Positions 36,170-51,937 of a stretch of 64,000 nucleotides of DNA are shown in pieces. This DNA comes from Epiperipatus broadwayi. Lineage: Eukaryota > Onychophora > Udeonychophora > Euonychophora > Peripatidae. The stretch spans positions 10,732,495 to 10,796,494 of the forward strand of contig JAQFVV010000030.1 in the NCBI GenBank assembly GCA_028023455.1, given 5' to 3'. The position numbers were made by a program, and so were the translations under genes. The stretch's first letter is position 1, and every line of letters begins with the position of its first letter. The notes beneath the pieces were generated by a model that was not told where the DNA came from, ran no database searches, and saw nothing but the letters and a program-made list of their open reading frames with translations.

Positions 36170-37727
36170 TATAACACCACCCGATATCTTTTAAACTGCC
36201 ATTGTAGGCTTTAACCCGTAGCTTCGAATGAAGATATTTGTGAGCATGGTTTGATTCCATCTCACGTGCCAATCTTACACGTGGATAAGAATTATCTCAT
36301 CGAAAACGTAAATAAGGGTTCTGGTATGTATATCTATTTATGGTAGCGCACCGAACCAGCTCAATCTCAGGGTTTGGGGACGATAGTCTAACTAGAGAAC
36401 AAAGCTAAAACAATACCTAACTAAGTCTTATATGTCTATTATTATGTACGATAGTTTATTTGTTATAAATCCATTAATCTAACCCGGATCTTATCATAAA
36501 ATTTATTCTATTTACGGCTATACCCATTACCAATAAATCCCATTTATACACGCATATAAATATATCAATATTCAAGCGCACAGCCCATTTATTCTGATAC
36601 ACACATATATAATTCATACACGCATCAAAATAGTGCAATTATACATCAGAGCTGTTTATTTAATGTTGTTATTTTATTTAATTTTAAAAGAGACCTATTA
36701 TAGTAATTAATATTGAGGTAACACTAGTTTCTTTATTAAGACACATTCACTGAACATATATTTTTGTGCCACGTCAATTTACCTTAGTTCATGCGATCAA
36801 AGACAAGTCCGCATTTATAACTCTCCAAGAATACTGGTCTGGTAGATATAACGGATGGCAAACAGTTCCAATAGGGTATATCGAATAGCTTATCCCAGAG
36901 GTGGAGTAGGTGATTCACTCGCTTTATGACAGGGTCCAATTTTCAAAGATCTTTCATCACCATTACACTTGATGAAACAAAATTTCTTTATTTTAATAAC
37001 GCAGTTCGTAAGTCCGCTTCAGGTGAGTTCCACGACAAGTGTCCACTGGGCCGATTAACGAAACTCGCACTATAGAATTACCCCGACATTTTGGGTGGGA
37101 AAATATTAATGACTTCTTAAGAAAAAAATTACATGTCCACACAATCTGTAGTTCAAGCCGCGTCTCTTTTTTTTCTATCTATATCTCTCCTTTCGAGCAC
37201 AACAAAAAGTTCTTTTGTTTTTCACTTTTAACTTTGTAAAATTTTCTCTGTGTATCCGTATGCCACTGACCAGTTCTTCCATTGTTCTTCAAAAATACCC
37301 ACTTGACCAGTTTTCAGACTTCTTGATGCCAGTTATTGACTAAACTGCCTACAGCACTTGATTCATTTCTATTTCTGTCCTCATATGTTCAAGAGATTAA
37401 TTAACAAAAGAAAAACACGTGTTACCGACAATATTATTAAAACTTTAAAAAAAAACTTAACGGATAAAATATATACGAATAATCAATTACAATTTATACA
37501 GCTCTATATATAATTGATTGTAACCATCACCGATAATACATACGCATATTGTACACTCGCACATACAACTATATTTACATATGCATACACACATAACTTT
37601 CACACTCCTTGTAACAGGGTTCGAATGACTATTTACATATATATCTTTTCGCATATAATCACTCCATATCAACACTCTCAATTAGCACTATTGCCTTATA
37701 TCTTGTATTCGAACCCCATCTGTTACA
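36170..37727 (-). repeat. Gypsy 5' LTR
   Basis: Same sequence as 30301-31860 except for 11 substitutions and four small length changes (three in A, T or C runs). At nine of the 11 sites this copy has TG or CA where the other has CG (36197, 36267, 36792, 37134, 37261, 37324, 37602, 37661, 37718). A 331-bp leader without a gene (35817-36147) separates the primer site from the Gag start. Confidence 0.95.
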
Positions 37728-37731
37728 ATAA

Positions 37732-38004
37732 ATCGTAGAATTATCTACTGATAGCAGGATGAAAATGGTAAAAAATAATGGCAGTTATCCATTATCTAAT
37801 ATTATCTTAACCCCTATATGATCATTTAGTGCAGGGCCAGTGAAAAGGTTCAATCATAGAAGTATAGTGAGAATGCCACCTTATCCAAGAATGATTAGTC
37901 TGTCTGGTAAAGCTAGGATTAAATCGGATCATGACAGTCAACCATCTACAAATGATGTGACTATTTTAAAAAGACCATTTAGTACAACAGAGATGAAACA
38001 ATAA
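37732..38004 (+). pseudogene. Old coiled-coil Gag, 3' part
   Basis: With the gypsy insertion and one ATAA copy taken out, the frame ending at 30300 runs straight on here and stays in phase to the stop at 38002-38004, apart from stops near the junction and near 37817. The last ~59 codons are clean (GPVKRFNHRS... to ...TTEMKQ) and basic/polar, as a Gag C-terminus might be. No zinc knuckle is visible. Confidence 0.55.
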
Positions 38005-38049
38005 TATATCTAGACTTAATATACTTTCATATTTTTTATTGTTGTGTAT

Positions 38050-39739
<1,690 letters not shown>

Positions 39740-39807
<68 letters not shown>
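39740..39807. repeat. (TA)n microsatellite
   Basis: TA run that forms the left border of the second Penelope-like pair. Confidence 0.95.
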
Positions 39808-39810
<3 letters not shown>

Positions 39811-40266
39811 ATTACAAGTATAAAGCTAAACTAGTCAATATAAAATCAAAACTACTCCAAATCCAAAATTAAACCAGACCAGCATACAAATAATATTAAA
39901 ACACAACCTAAGGTTTCACTGCTACAAGCAGACTTCTCAAGTGTAAAGAACTACTAAAAACTACACAATATATATAATATTAAAAACTACCTGCAAATCC
40001 ATTCACTTCCCATCCACCCTTAATATTAAAAGAACTCTTATTATTCTGAAGCAATTAACTTATTTAAGAGTTCTTTTAATATTAAGGGTGGATGGGAAGT
40101 GAATGGATTTGTGGGTAGTTTTTAATATTATATATATTGTGTAGTTTTTGGTAGTTCTTTACACTTGAGAAGTCTGCTTGTAGCAGTGAAACCTTAGGTT
40201 GTGTTTTAATATTATTATTTGTATGCTGGTCTGGTTTAATTTTGGATTTGGGATAGTTTTGATTTT
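39808..40266. mobile_element. Second head-to-head Penelope-like pair, shorter
   Basis: Same sequence and layout as 7137-7884, but the arms (about 39840-40038 and 40061-40265) are truncated further. They meet around ttattctgaagcaattaac. The plus arm still encodes the last residues before the stop (NIKGGWEVNGFVG). (TA)n borders it on both sides (40266-40281 on the right). Confidence 0.7.
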
Positions 40267-40455
40267 ATATATATATATATAAAGATATAAAGTGATTAGA
40301 TAAAGTTATTGATACCACTGTGAAGTATATGTTGTAGTTCAAAAAGATGACATTGAGTAAAAAATTATCATTTTTTTCATAAAAATAGTTTAAATATTTA
40401 GGAAAAAATTTGATCAGTATATTAAAAAATGAGTAAAAATTGATAAAATAAAATT

Positions 40456-40506
40456 ATTATTATTATTATTTTCATCATCATCATCATCTTCATCATTATA
40501 TCATCA

Positions 40507-40600
<94 letters not shown>
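40456..40600. repeat. (ATT)n microsatellite with (CAT)n block
   Basis: ATT repeats interrupted early by CAT/TCA repeats. Confidence 0.95.
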
Positions 40601-40605
<5 letters not shown>

Positions 40606-41778
40606 TTATTTTGTTTAAATGTAATATTTTATTTTAAAAATTAATATTTTAGAGTCATTAAAATATTAAAATTGTTTCATGAAAATATTTAGATAAAAAT
40701 ATTTAAAATTTAAAATATTGCATATACCTGATATTTAATAAATGATGACTCATAGTTTTAAAAACTTAATTCTAATGTTGAAATTGATTTAGTTATATAA
40801 ATTAGCAGGTTTTTACAAGCAGAATTAACCAATGAAATCACTAGATTAGACCATCATAAAAACAAAGGTTCAATCCAGTCTAGACAAACAGCACACAGTA
40901 CAAGTGAAAGAGAAAAAAAATAATAGTAGTTTGAAATTTGTAATCAGTTTTTTTATTGTGACAGTAGTACTTTTTAAACTAATTATTTTCTCCTAACAGT
41001 GGTTAGAAAGTATATTTTTATAACAATTTTAATAATGAGTGAATAAACTCAAAAGTTCCCTGACAGAGAATTCTGCTTGAAACTTAATTTAAAACTACAA
41101 TAACTTATGGAACATGATAACATATATTTGAATATCAAGATAATGTACACAAATGCCAAGGAATATCCTACAACAAGAGTAAACATTTATCTAAAGATTT
41201 TTTTTATAAATAACATGCTTAGAATGATTGTCAAGAAAGTTTAATTAATAAAGAGGAAACAAACATTTTATAAAAAAAAGTCATTATTATGATATTAAGT
41301 TTGAGAAAATGAAGATAAATTTAATATTTTTTTTATTGATGTCCTCAAGTGACTGTTTGTTATCTAAATGACAATGTCATATTTTGCATTTCATTTACTT
41401 TTAAAGTTTAATCTAAATGGATTTCATATTTTGAGACTCATGTATTTTGAAGAACAATTGGAAAAAATGACTGTTGAATGTTTTATGCATTTTTAAAAGA
41501 TTTACTATCTGTAAACATTAATAAATAAACTGTATGCTATGAAATTATTTTATCTGAAATAAATTAACTATAGTACACTTGTTTAAAATATTGATATTAC
41601 TTCAATTAATTAATATCTTTAATGGTATAGCTGTCATTTAACCTCAAAAATCTCTAGTTGAAATACATACGTTTTAGGGATAAAGTCTTGAATATTTTAA
41701 AGAAATAAATATTTACCTTTATTTTATAAAATAAATATCTGCTGAAAAACCTACTAAATTAATAATTTTATATTAAAC
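40601..41778. other. AT-rich spacer with a possible SINE fragment
   Basis: At about 40838-40895, gaaatcactagattagacc followed by aaaggttcaatccagtc is reminiscent of pol III A and B boxes (B-box core GGTTCAATCC). No body or tail is recognisable. The rest shows nothing. Confidence 0.35.
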
Positions 41779-42229
41779 GATGTTTTTACTCAAGTTTTGA
41801 CTGGTGAAAATTCAAATATTACATTTATCACAATATATCTCCTACATCCAACAGCTGGAATTAAGAAAAATCTACTTAAGAAATACATTCACATAAATGA
41901 ATCCTTGGACTATTACTTTATGGAGATATTGCATGCCTGCATTAGATTTTTCAAAATATATAAAAATAAACATTTTATCTTTTTAAGATGTTTAATATTT
42001 TAATAGATTTCATTGGATTTCATTTTGTTATTTATACATTTCATTAAATCACATTGGGGGAAGAGTATGATTTTGTTCAGAACATGCTGTCTGTAATTAG
42101 ACAACAGGGGAAATTTTTTCTGACATTAAAATTTCTTTTTATTTTTTAGTCTTATTTAGAATATTATTTATTTATTAGAAACTAACCTGCTACTATAATA
42201 TATTTTTTTTTAATGTTAAAATAAATTAG

Positions 42230-43010
<781 letters not shown>

Positions 43011-45184
43011 GTTAAGTAAAGGAAAATGGGTTTTAAAAAATTATTTTTGTGACCAGGTAATTAGTAATGATAATTTGGTTGAATGTATCGTCAAAGAAGA
43101 GGAATGTTGTTACATGATTTTGACAAATGTTGAAATTTTAGATAATTTCGTTTATTATTTACATTAGATTTGCTTGATGGTATTTTAAACTGTTATATTT
43201 TAAAATTAATACTTTATTTTATAATTAGCATATTGCTTGAATTACAAAATGAATGGCTAAATGAACTGTTAATATAATTATCATCATATGTGTTTTATAA
43301 AAAAATGCAAATGAAAGTTGTTTTTTTTTTTAAAAAAATGGTTTGTTTATTATTAATGCTTGAATATGCATACATTTTATAACATTGTTGAATTATTACC
43401 ATATTATCTTTATGAATGTTATCTATTAATATACTGAGAAATACAAGCAATACTGACCACTAAATTATATGATGTAACAAAGAATAAATAAATGTATAAA
43501 ATCAATGTATGTTTGATCAAGATGCTTGAAAATCTCTGGGTTTTTTTTAATATTGTTGTTTGAGAAATTATTTTAGAATGATGCTTGTATATTTTATGAT
43601 GTTAATAAAGTTATTCAGTGTGGGGAATATAGGATGGTGATTGGGAGAGTAATTGTTATATTTAATCCCACTTGTTTAAAGATATGTTGAACAGCTATTA
43701 CGTGTGGGCTGTATCATCACACTTTGAATTTGTTAAATATACAGGTAACAAAGGGCTGTATATTATTTTTCCATGTACAGTTCCATTCCCTTATAATCAA
43801 TAACAGCTAGAATAAATCTATGACATGAATTTTAGGTGCCTGATAAATATGAATCTATTATTATTTTTGCATTGTATCCATAATGATATTTTTTACTGAT
43901 TTGAGTTATTTTTTTATTCTATACCCTTCACTATAATTGCTATCTATAACCACAAGAATCACATCGTAGAAAATATTTTTATAAGATGGTTAAATAATGG
44001 CTAAACTGTTAGGAGTTGACAGTTTATATAAAGGTAAGATGAGACATATAAAAATTTCTATCGCAAATGATATTGAGATATTTGATGCTTGATATGATAT
44101 AAAAGATAGTAGAAGAGTGATTAATGTTACTACTATTATTAGAGATCATTTAACCCAAAATATATGCATATTTGAATTGTAATGGAAGCGAGAAGAATGA
44201 AAAATGATTTGAATGCTATGATGAACGTAAAAATATAAAAATAAAGGAAATACAAGATATCAAGCAATATAATTTATTAATAGTTTTTTTTTAATTTCCT
44301 AAAAAAAGAGAAACCTATATAAATAGAGAAAACCCAAAGAAATTATATTTTAAATATATTTTGCATAAGCAGATAATTTAAAGGAAGGTATTTGTATTTT
44401 TTTTATTAAAATTTTTGATATTAAAATATCAAAATGTATTAAAATATCAAAATCATACTTTGCTGAACTACAAAGGAAATATTTTAATAATTTTGAAAAT
44501 ATCTTATTATTTATTGCATTTTGATACGTATATTTTAGACCTAAATTTATCTTTTAAAACTACAAAATAATAAATATACTTTTATGATAGCATAAGTCTA
44601 TCATTATGGGATCTATAAGTATACACACGGAGAGTGAATAAAGTTATGTTTTTGAAAGATAAGTCTATAATTAAGTTTTGTATTAGAAATTGGGAGATTT
44701 ATTTTAATTATTTTTTACTACAAAAACCATAGAATATTATTGCTTTATTAAATTAGGATAATATATTACCATTATTTTTGTAAGGTTTTATTTTATGTGA
44801 AGACATAAGTATGAAGGTTATCTTATTTTATTTTTTTGTTATTAACTTATAAAGTTTATAATATAAATAATTTTATATTATTATTTTGTTGTTGTTGTAA
44901 ATATTTTTCTTTAAAATTTTATAACCATATTGTAATATATATATAATGTTGTTTAAGTTTAATCGTAATAAATTGTTCATTGTTTTAAAATTACTATCCT
45001 AATTGAATTTTGATTTGTCTGCTTGTTATTCATTTGATTTTTCATTGCACATGCATGATCCACAGAATTTAATGATTTCAAACATTATTTACTTGCACAT
45101 GATTAATAAAACATTATGAAGTTTAGAACTCAGGACAAACCTCATAGATAAGTATGTGAAATTTCTACTGAATGTTGCCTTTGA

Positions 45185-45425
45185 TAGGATGACTCAGTTG
45201 GTTAGAATGTTATTAAAATCTAAGGGTCCAGGTTGTCACTGGTCATGCCAGTAATATTAAGAAGAGGGGAGATAATACCTCTCAAAACATTGAGCATATA
45301 CCTACCTGTGCACTTTTACTAACAGTCAAACATATTTGGAATATTAAATAAAGTTAAATGTTTTTAAATACATTCAATATTCATATATGATAGAAATAGT
45401 CTGACATATAAATACAAATATTCAT
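45185..45425 (+). repeat. tRNA-derived SINE, copy 2
   Basis: The head has gactcagttggttagaat (A-box-like) and ggtccaggttgtca (B-box-like). The body has cactggtcatgccagtaat and the tail gatagaaatagtctgacatat, all in the same order as at 13-310. The right end is approximate. Confidence 0.6.
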
Positions 45426-48400
45426 TTAAGCTAACAAAAAGGTATAAAATTAAAAGCAATATTAGCTTGAAATAATATATCCATCCACTACTTGATGTTT
45501 CATTAGTAAGATATGTACCATTAGGTAGACCATTTCATAATCTTTAAAAATGTAAGATTGGTCATTGTAACTCTTAGTATTTATCTGGAATATAAATTCG
45601 GCTTTGTTATGGAAATGAGTCCAAATACTGTCAGTAATAAATATGCAATTCACTTTATTATACATTACTAAATATATTTCATAAACTAAAATGAGATATT
45701 AAATTCATCTGAAGTAATGTGCAAATGCTTCTTTATATTTGTTGAAAATACCCCACTTATTATATAATAAATCTCACTCTGCTTGTGATGCAACTTGAAG
45801 ACAAGAGTAGGCACTGAATATTTTGTCTTCTTCAGACATGGAATTCTGTTGGAAATATTTCTCAAAAGTATTGAAGTTTTCAATTGGTGTCTAATATGAT
45901 TGCTTTCTAAATATTTTGATGTTAAAAAACTGATTAACTACCATTGTCATACTATTAAAATTGTAGAGTTTAACTTAAGTTGTTCATTACCAACCATTCT
46001 TTCACTCCCATAAACTATATTTGACAACTTTACATTAGTAAGATTCATAACTACTTTGTAAACAGTACTTGATCTCTAATATGTCCCATCTCTCTTGGTT
46101 ACCTTCTGATTTACATTATGATCCATCATCCCTCCTTGAGCTACTTGAATGTTTAACATATTACTTTTTTCAGCAATCTCCTTTTCTATTACTAAATGGA
46201 ATTTTGCATTTCTTTTTCCCTACATACTTCCTCAATTTTTTGTTCTTTTACTCATAACATCTCTATGTTTATGACAATTTGTAATTATTTATTTCCAGTT
46301 TCACAACCCGAATTCTGACATATTTTATTGTTTTTTTTATCACTGATTTTTATTTCTAGAGTTTGTAACCCTACTTCTACCAATTTCATCGCATGGTTCT
46401 GCTTTTTGACAACTCTTCCTTTATTTTACTTATTTTCTGACCCAATCTATTTTAAATTCCATTAAACACTTTATGAATTGCTTCTTTATTTTCTTTCATA
46501 TTTTTTCTTGATATTTCTCTGAGAATGTGGAGCATTGTATCTTGAAGTAACTTTATTATTATATGTCATTGACTTTTCTGAAGAATCATTGGTACTGATT
46601 CTACTTCCCTTTGAGTTGGACTCTTGATTTTTTTTAATTAATTGTGACATCCTTTATCATTTCTATGTCTGAGTCACTGATCATGTTCTCTCTCTGTCAA
46701 TTGACTTTATTCCTTGTTGCATATTTACTTTTTTTGGAAATTTGTTTTTAATTTTAGACCTTATGATCATATATTTCTAAAACGTTTTATATCCTTTAAT
46801 TATGTCATATATTCCAGTACTGATCAAGATCATTATATAGGCACTCTACTTTATTGTCAACTTCCATATGTTTAATTGATCAGATGTGTGTCATGTCTGC
46901 CCTATTGACTAATATTGGCTATTCCTTTTTTATCTTAATATCTTTAGATAATTGTTAATATAGTATTTACTGTCATATTTATTTGATTTTCTCTTCCTAT
47001 ACACTTCCACTGTTGTGTTATATTCATTCAAAAAATTGATGTATTTTTCCTCATTTCATTTTAGTTTGACATTTATGTATCATCATTACAAACGATATTT
47101 TTTATTATTTAAGAATAAGTGTATTCACCTCTTTATAAACAAAGACATGAACTCAGTTCTAAAACTAAAATTTTCAAATATTCATTTCTTAAGTCTACAA
47201 TTTACCATAATGAGTTGACTTTGATTTAACACTACTCAGGCTATGATTTGAAAGAGGAATTGCAAATATTTTATATGCAATTTATATACCAGTTATCTTA
47301 AGCAAATGCTTTTATTCATGCAACATTTGGATTACCATTTTTATAATGAGAAAAAAATTATCCTCTTTGTTAATTAATGACATCTATTATTGGTATTTGC
47401 CAAATGGTCAAATTAAAGATTTATGATGATCAAGTATCTATTTCCTCTATATGTTCAATTTATGTAAAGGTAATATTAATCACATAGTATCAATTACCTT
47501 TTTGATAATAGCTCTCAACATTGCTTCACATTGGTATTTTAATTTAGAGACTCATGGCAATAGCTAAATTCACAAAATACCATCTTTCATCTTTGAAGGT
47601 CTATCAATGAATACAACCCAATCAGGACAGACCTCATATCTACAATCCTAACTTCCATTTAATATTCCAGCAATAGTTCAATTTAACAAATGAACTCATT
47701 CATATTCCAGAAAATGCTGACAATGTATTTGAATGTTAAATCAATTTGGAGAATGAAACAGAAAACCAGAACAGCAAATAATTAAATGTTTTTTTCCCAT
47801 AAATATAGTATTTAAAAACAAATGAAGAAAAAGAAGCAAATTAATTATAGTAACAATAATAAAATTATCTAAAATAAATAAATATTGCCTATCATTATAC
47901 TAGTAATTATAAATAAAATAGAAAATTATATAACAGTACAATACTGCCACAAAAACAAAATTTTACTAAAATTCTTCCAAAACCATGATTTTATCTATTG
48001 ACAGATAGATCTTTTCTTGTGAATTTCAACAAAATACAAACAACATATGTATACAAAGTAAAATAACCTAAACATTTTTCATTTCAAACACCAACTTCCC
48101 TTAACATCAAAAGATGACTTCATAAGATTGAATCTAAGATCATTATTTTTATGAATATATCGTATGATGTTAAAAGAAGAATGCTGCAGATATCTTGCTG
48201 AATTTCACTTAAAAAAGTATAATTTTGTTTATATGTCAAGTATTTAATGTTATATAATTTTCTATTTCATAAAATTACATGTACACGGGTTAGCATTTTA
48301 TTCCTATAAAATGCATGCATATAAAAAAATGTTAATTAACAAATGTGAATGGACAAAAAAAAGAAAATGAAAATGAGATATCAATTAATGATTGACAATT

Positions 48401-48518
48401 TTATAATACAGTTGTGATAAATTCTTACACTTATATTAGTATATGATATGAGTATAACATACATGATATAGAAAAAAACGCCCTAAGCAGTAATAAAGCT
48501 GATTTTTTTTTTTAAAAA
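45426..48518. other. AT-rich stretch, no gene seen
   Basis: Short open frames on both strands (for example near 45462-45883 and 46069-46257) have no recognisable domain, splice context or repeat partner. It may be intron of the guanylate cyclase gene. Confidence 0.45.
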
Positions 48519-48520
48519 TA

Positions 48521-49645
48521 CAGGCAGTTTTCAACTTTCACACATTCTACTTTCATACAATTCTCTATTTTGTACACATTTCATACTTTTGATTTTTATC
48601 TATCTACATATGACAAAATGTGCATACTTTCATGTAATGATTCTCTCTTTCTTGTGGACTATTAGTCACTAATCCCTCCCCATCCCTCTGACATTAATCA
48701 CATCCATTTTTATGTCCCACATACTTATATACACAAATATATATGTAGTGTAAAAAACTGCAGATGTAAACCTTTAAATTTAACATTTTTGAAATGTGAT
48801 GGAAAATTATTGTTGTAATTTAATATTATTAAAAATTAAAGTTGTGAAAATTTCCACTTAAATTATTCCTTTGCATTTCTAGTTAACAAAACGCTAGAGT
48901 AAGTAGAGAAGGAGGTTTTTTTTTTACTTATAAAAAAAATAAATGTTTCTTATATTATAAATGATTATCTTGATTTCTTTCTGTCTGCAGATTAGGATTC
49001 CTTTAAATGGCAAACAAAGAAATGACTTTTGTTAGTGTGATACCCTGCCATTCCAGAGATAAACCAGGAAATTTATTGTACAGGCCACCCTGATCTAAAT
49101 TATTGCTTAAATAAGCTTTTAGGCAGATAAAGAAGTAACTAGAGTTTGTAAAAAATTGCTACTATTTTTTTGCCTTTAAATTTGTTTGCCATATTAGTAA
49201 GAGAAAAAGGTAATCAATGATTCATACCTGCTAATTTTAACTTTTAGCTTTTATTTAAATCATAAGCAGTTACTGTGGTTATATAATTTATTTCTGTTTA
49301 CTTTTTAAAGAACTTATATTCTTTTTGTAAATACAATGACTTTAACCTGTGTAAAGTCTTCAAAGAAGACTCAACCTAATTTTGTGACATTCTGAAAGCA
49401 GTGAATCTTTTATTTCGGTCAGTCTGATCGACAATATGTTCAATCATGAAAAACAAGAAAACAAAAAGAATACAATTAAATTATCTCTTGACAAATTTAT
49501 AAAGAAAACACCAGATACTAGTCAATAAAAAAATAAATAAATGTATTGAACTGCATTTTGAAAACTGTTTTGATGTGTTTTTACATTGTTCTACTTTTAT
49601 ACATATTTCATAAACCAATTAGGTATAAAAGTAGAGGACTGCCTG
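48521..49645. mobile_element. Pogo/Tigger-like DNA transposon remnant
   Basis: The left end CAGGCAGTTTTCAACTTTCA and the inverted right end CAGGCAGTCCTCTACTTTTA match each other and resemble Tigger-type termini. TA precedes the left end; the right flank is CATA, so one TA may be mutated. No transposase frame is visible inside, and family E (48890-49140) is nested in it. Confidence 0.5.
48890..49140 (-). repeat. Dispersed repeat family E, copy 2 (inverted)
   Basis: Inverted relative of 20590-20880: caaaacgctag, gcaaacaaagaaatga, ccaggaaatttattgtacagg. It lies inside the Tigger-like element, so it inserted after it. Confidence 0.55.
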
Positions 49646-51845
49646 CATACAATTTTTTTGTGTGTGTTCATTTACAGTCATTTATTATAATAGCTCAGAG
49701 AATAATGGAATAATTTACAGTAGAATGACATAGAATAAGTGATTGTGAGAATAAATGTTATAGTGATATAAAATAAATAATTATAAAAACAAATATGTTA
49801 CAATTGCATAATTCCCTTCATTATATATTTCCCTTTGCTAGACTTTGTAACTGAAACAATGACTTTGACTTCAGACTTTTTTTTTCAATGCATGCCATGT
49901 TCTTAGTGTGTCTGAGTTTTCAATTACTCTATAAGATATGTAACATTATTTTCCTTGCGATATACCATGAATCACTACAATATAATGTAAGAGCATGGCT
50001 CATGTGGTTAATAGAATAAAGATCTTTTTGTTCTCTTTTAGAGTCACATATTGGTTATAGCTAGGAAACAACTTAGTATATTTTGGCACCTAATAGGAGA
50101 AACAAAAATGCCCTGAATGATTTAATATTTAGCATGATCAAAGTTAACACTGTCCTACAGTGCCAATCAGCTTTTTTCCGTTTTAGTAGGAAGCATTCAT
50201 TTACTTCTTGTCATTTCTTTCTTTACTAACTATCTACTACATAACTTATTCAGCCCACTAATTTCTTTCTCTAAACAAATTGCTCATCATATGAGGCATA
50301 GACTTTTAGCATCTTGAATTAATTATATTGCCATCCAATTTTAAAATTATTATATTTTATAAATCAAAGTGATAATCATTTTTATCACAGTGAATTATCT
50401 TACACAATATTTTAATTAAAACTTCTTTTAATTAAATAACATTTTTATTGCAAGATTTTATTTATTTATTTACCATGCATGCACAAAGAAATTTGTACTA
50501 ATGCATTCGTTTAAGCAAACACAAAAAAGTGAAAAAATTCAAAGTGATTTAACATTGAAATAATATATCTCTCTAGTGTTTAATGACTTATTAATGAGTT
50601 ATATATCATTAGTTATATTTTTTCATTCTCTTTAAAAAATCTAAGAGTGTGCTTTATTACTCTTGTTATTTGTCTAAATAAAAAAACAAGCCTTGTTATG
50701 AAAAGGAATTTCAAAACAGATAATAAAATACCGATTCATAATTAATTTTACATTGCTATATATGTTTTAATCAAAATGAGACATTAAACTAACCTATGGT
50801 AATTTGGAATGAATATGAGAAATTGTACAAGCATTCTAAGCATTTTATTTCAAGTTAATCATTGAGAATCGAAAAGCCTTACAAACTTGGAATATCTCTT
50901 TTTATTTTTGTTGGTACTTTGTGCTTATCAATACTTTAATATGGTAAATTAGAGAAGTGAATGACAATCAATGCATATAGTTTATCATTTTAAATATCTG
51001 GCTGTACTTTACTATAATGACAAAACATATCATATCGTAGACTTAAATCCAAACATATAAAATACTTATCTTAAAAATGGTGACTATTATTACCATCATC
51101 ACATCACGATCGATATATATATGTATATATATATAATTTAATGTAATTTGACTTAATATAATATAGTATCTATGTGTGTCTGAAATTGAATTTGCCATAT
51201 AGTTACTTAACACTTACTATTTAATACTTATTTTAGTTATTATTTTATTTTACTTATTTTTTTTCCCATGATTTTTAAAGGCTTTGGATAATTTTATTTC
51301 TTTAAAAAAATTAGTTCTGCCTTCTCTCTCTATTCTATTTCAAAAATATCAAATGACTACGTCAGTCTATGGCTAATCTGTTCTTTTAAACATTTATTGA
51401 TAGTGAGTGCTATATATTCATAATATGTGGTTAGAAATAAAGTTTATTTTACTTCAAAAGTTCACATACGTATTTATATTTATATAAACTAATGATTCGA
51501 TATCTCAAGTCGTTAATAATGAAATGTTTTCTAGGTCCTGGGATATATAATTCTATTTTTTCAAGTAAGAATCTGATTTTAAAAAATGACTATTAAATTA
51601 AGATCAGTCTCTACTTCCAACATTAATACTAAAAGTTGGTTTATTTAATAAATAGATTTGCAAAGGGTAGACTTCCTGTTTTTTTTAAATATTTTTTGAT
51701 ATGGAATGTTGTCTGTTTATGGCATATGGGTAAAAGGATAGTTTTCTTTCATCAAAATTATATGTACTTTCTATACTATAAGCTATGATAGTTTAAAACT
51801 GTATTTTTATACTATTTCAATGATTTTTACTTATTTATTTTTTAG
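49646..51845. other. Likely intron, no exon recognised
   Basis: AT-rich sequence upstream of the guanylate cyclase exon. I searched by eye for the preceding catalytic-domain exon (motifs like GDTVNTASRMES) and did not find it. Confidence 0.45.
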
Positions 51846-51937
51846 CTAATAAAATTCATATAACTTCGTCAACTAAAATTCTTCTTGATAAATTTGACAC
51901 TTTTATTTGTGTACCTCGAGGAGCTCTTGATGTCAAG
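51846..51937 (+). CDS. Guanylate cyclase catalytic-domain exon (partial gene)
   Basis: A 92-bp exon with acceptor ttttttag before 51846 and donor gtatat after AAG at 51937. It begins with two bases completing a codon (phase 1 intron upstream), then 30 codons: NKIHITSSTKILLDKFDTF and ICVPRGALDVK. This matches the end of the class III cyclase domain in receptor guanylate cyclases, where (R/K)IHxS..T..LL...G.F....RG.x.xKGKG follows the catalytic core. The next exon should start GKG and encode TYWL. These membrane enzymes make cGMP from GTP. Other exons are not visible, consistent with long introns. A dead exon copy is possible, but intact splice sites argue against it. Confidence 0.8.

Larger units (their letters stand above)
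30301..37727 (-). mobile_element. Ty3/gypsy LTR retrotransposon (7.4 kb, nested)
   Basis: Minus-strand element with 1.56-kb LTRs (30301-31860 and 36170-37727), a 4-bp target duplication ATAA (30297-30300 and 37728-37731), a primer-binding site and a polypurine tract. Coding order in element orientation is Gag, protease, reverse transcriptase, RNase H, integrase. This order, and a GPF-containing integrase C-terminus without a visible chromodomain, place it in Ty3/gypsy (Metaviridae-type). The LTRs differ by 11 substitutions, so it is young. The coding region nevertheless has four breaks, so this copy is not autonomous. Confidence 0.95.

Noticed and set aside
40838-40895. tRNA gene
   Set aside because: Only box-like motifs; no cloverleaf, anticodon arm or acceptor stem could be drawn, so a SINE fragment is the most I can claim.
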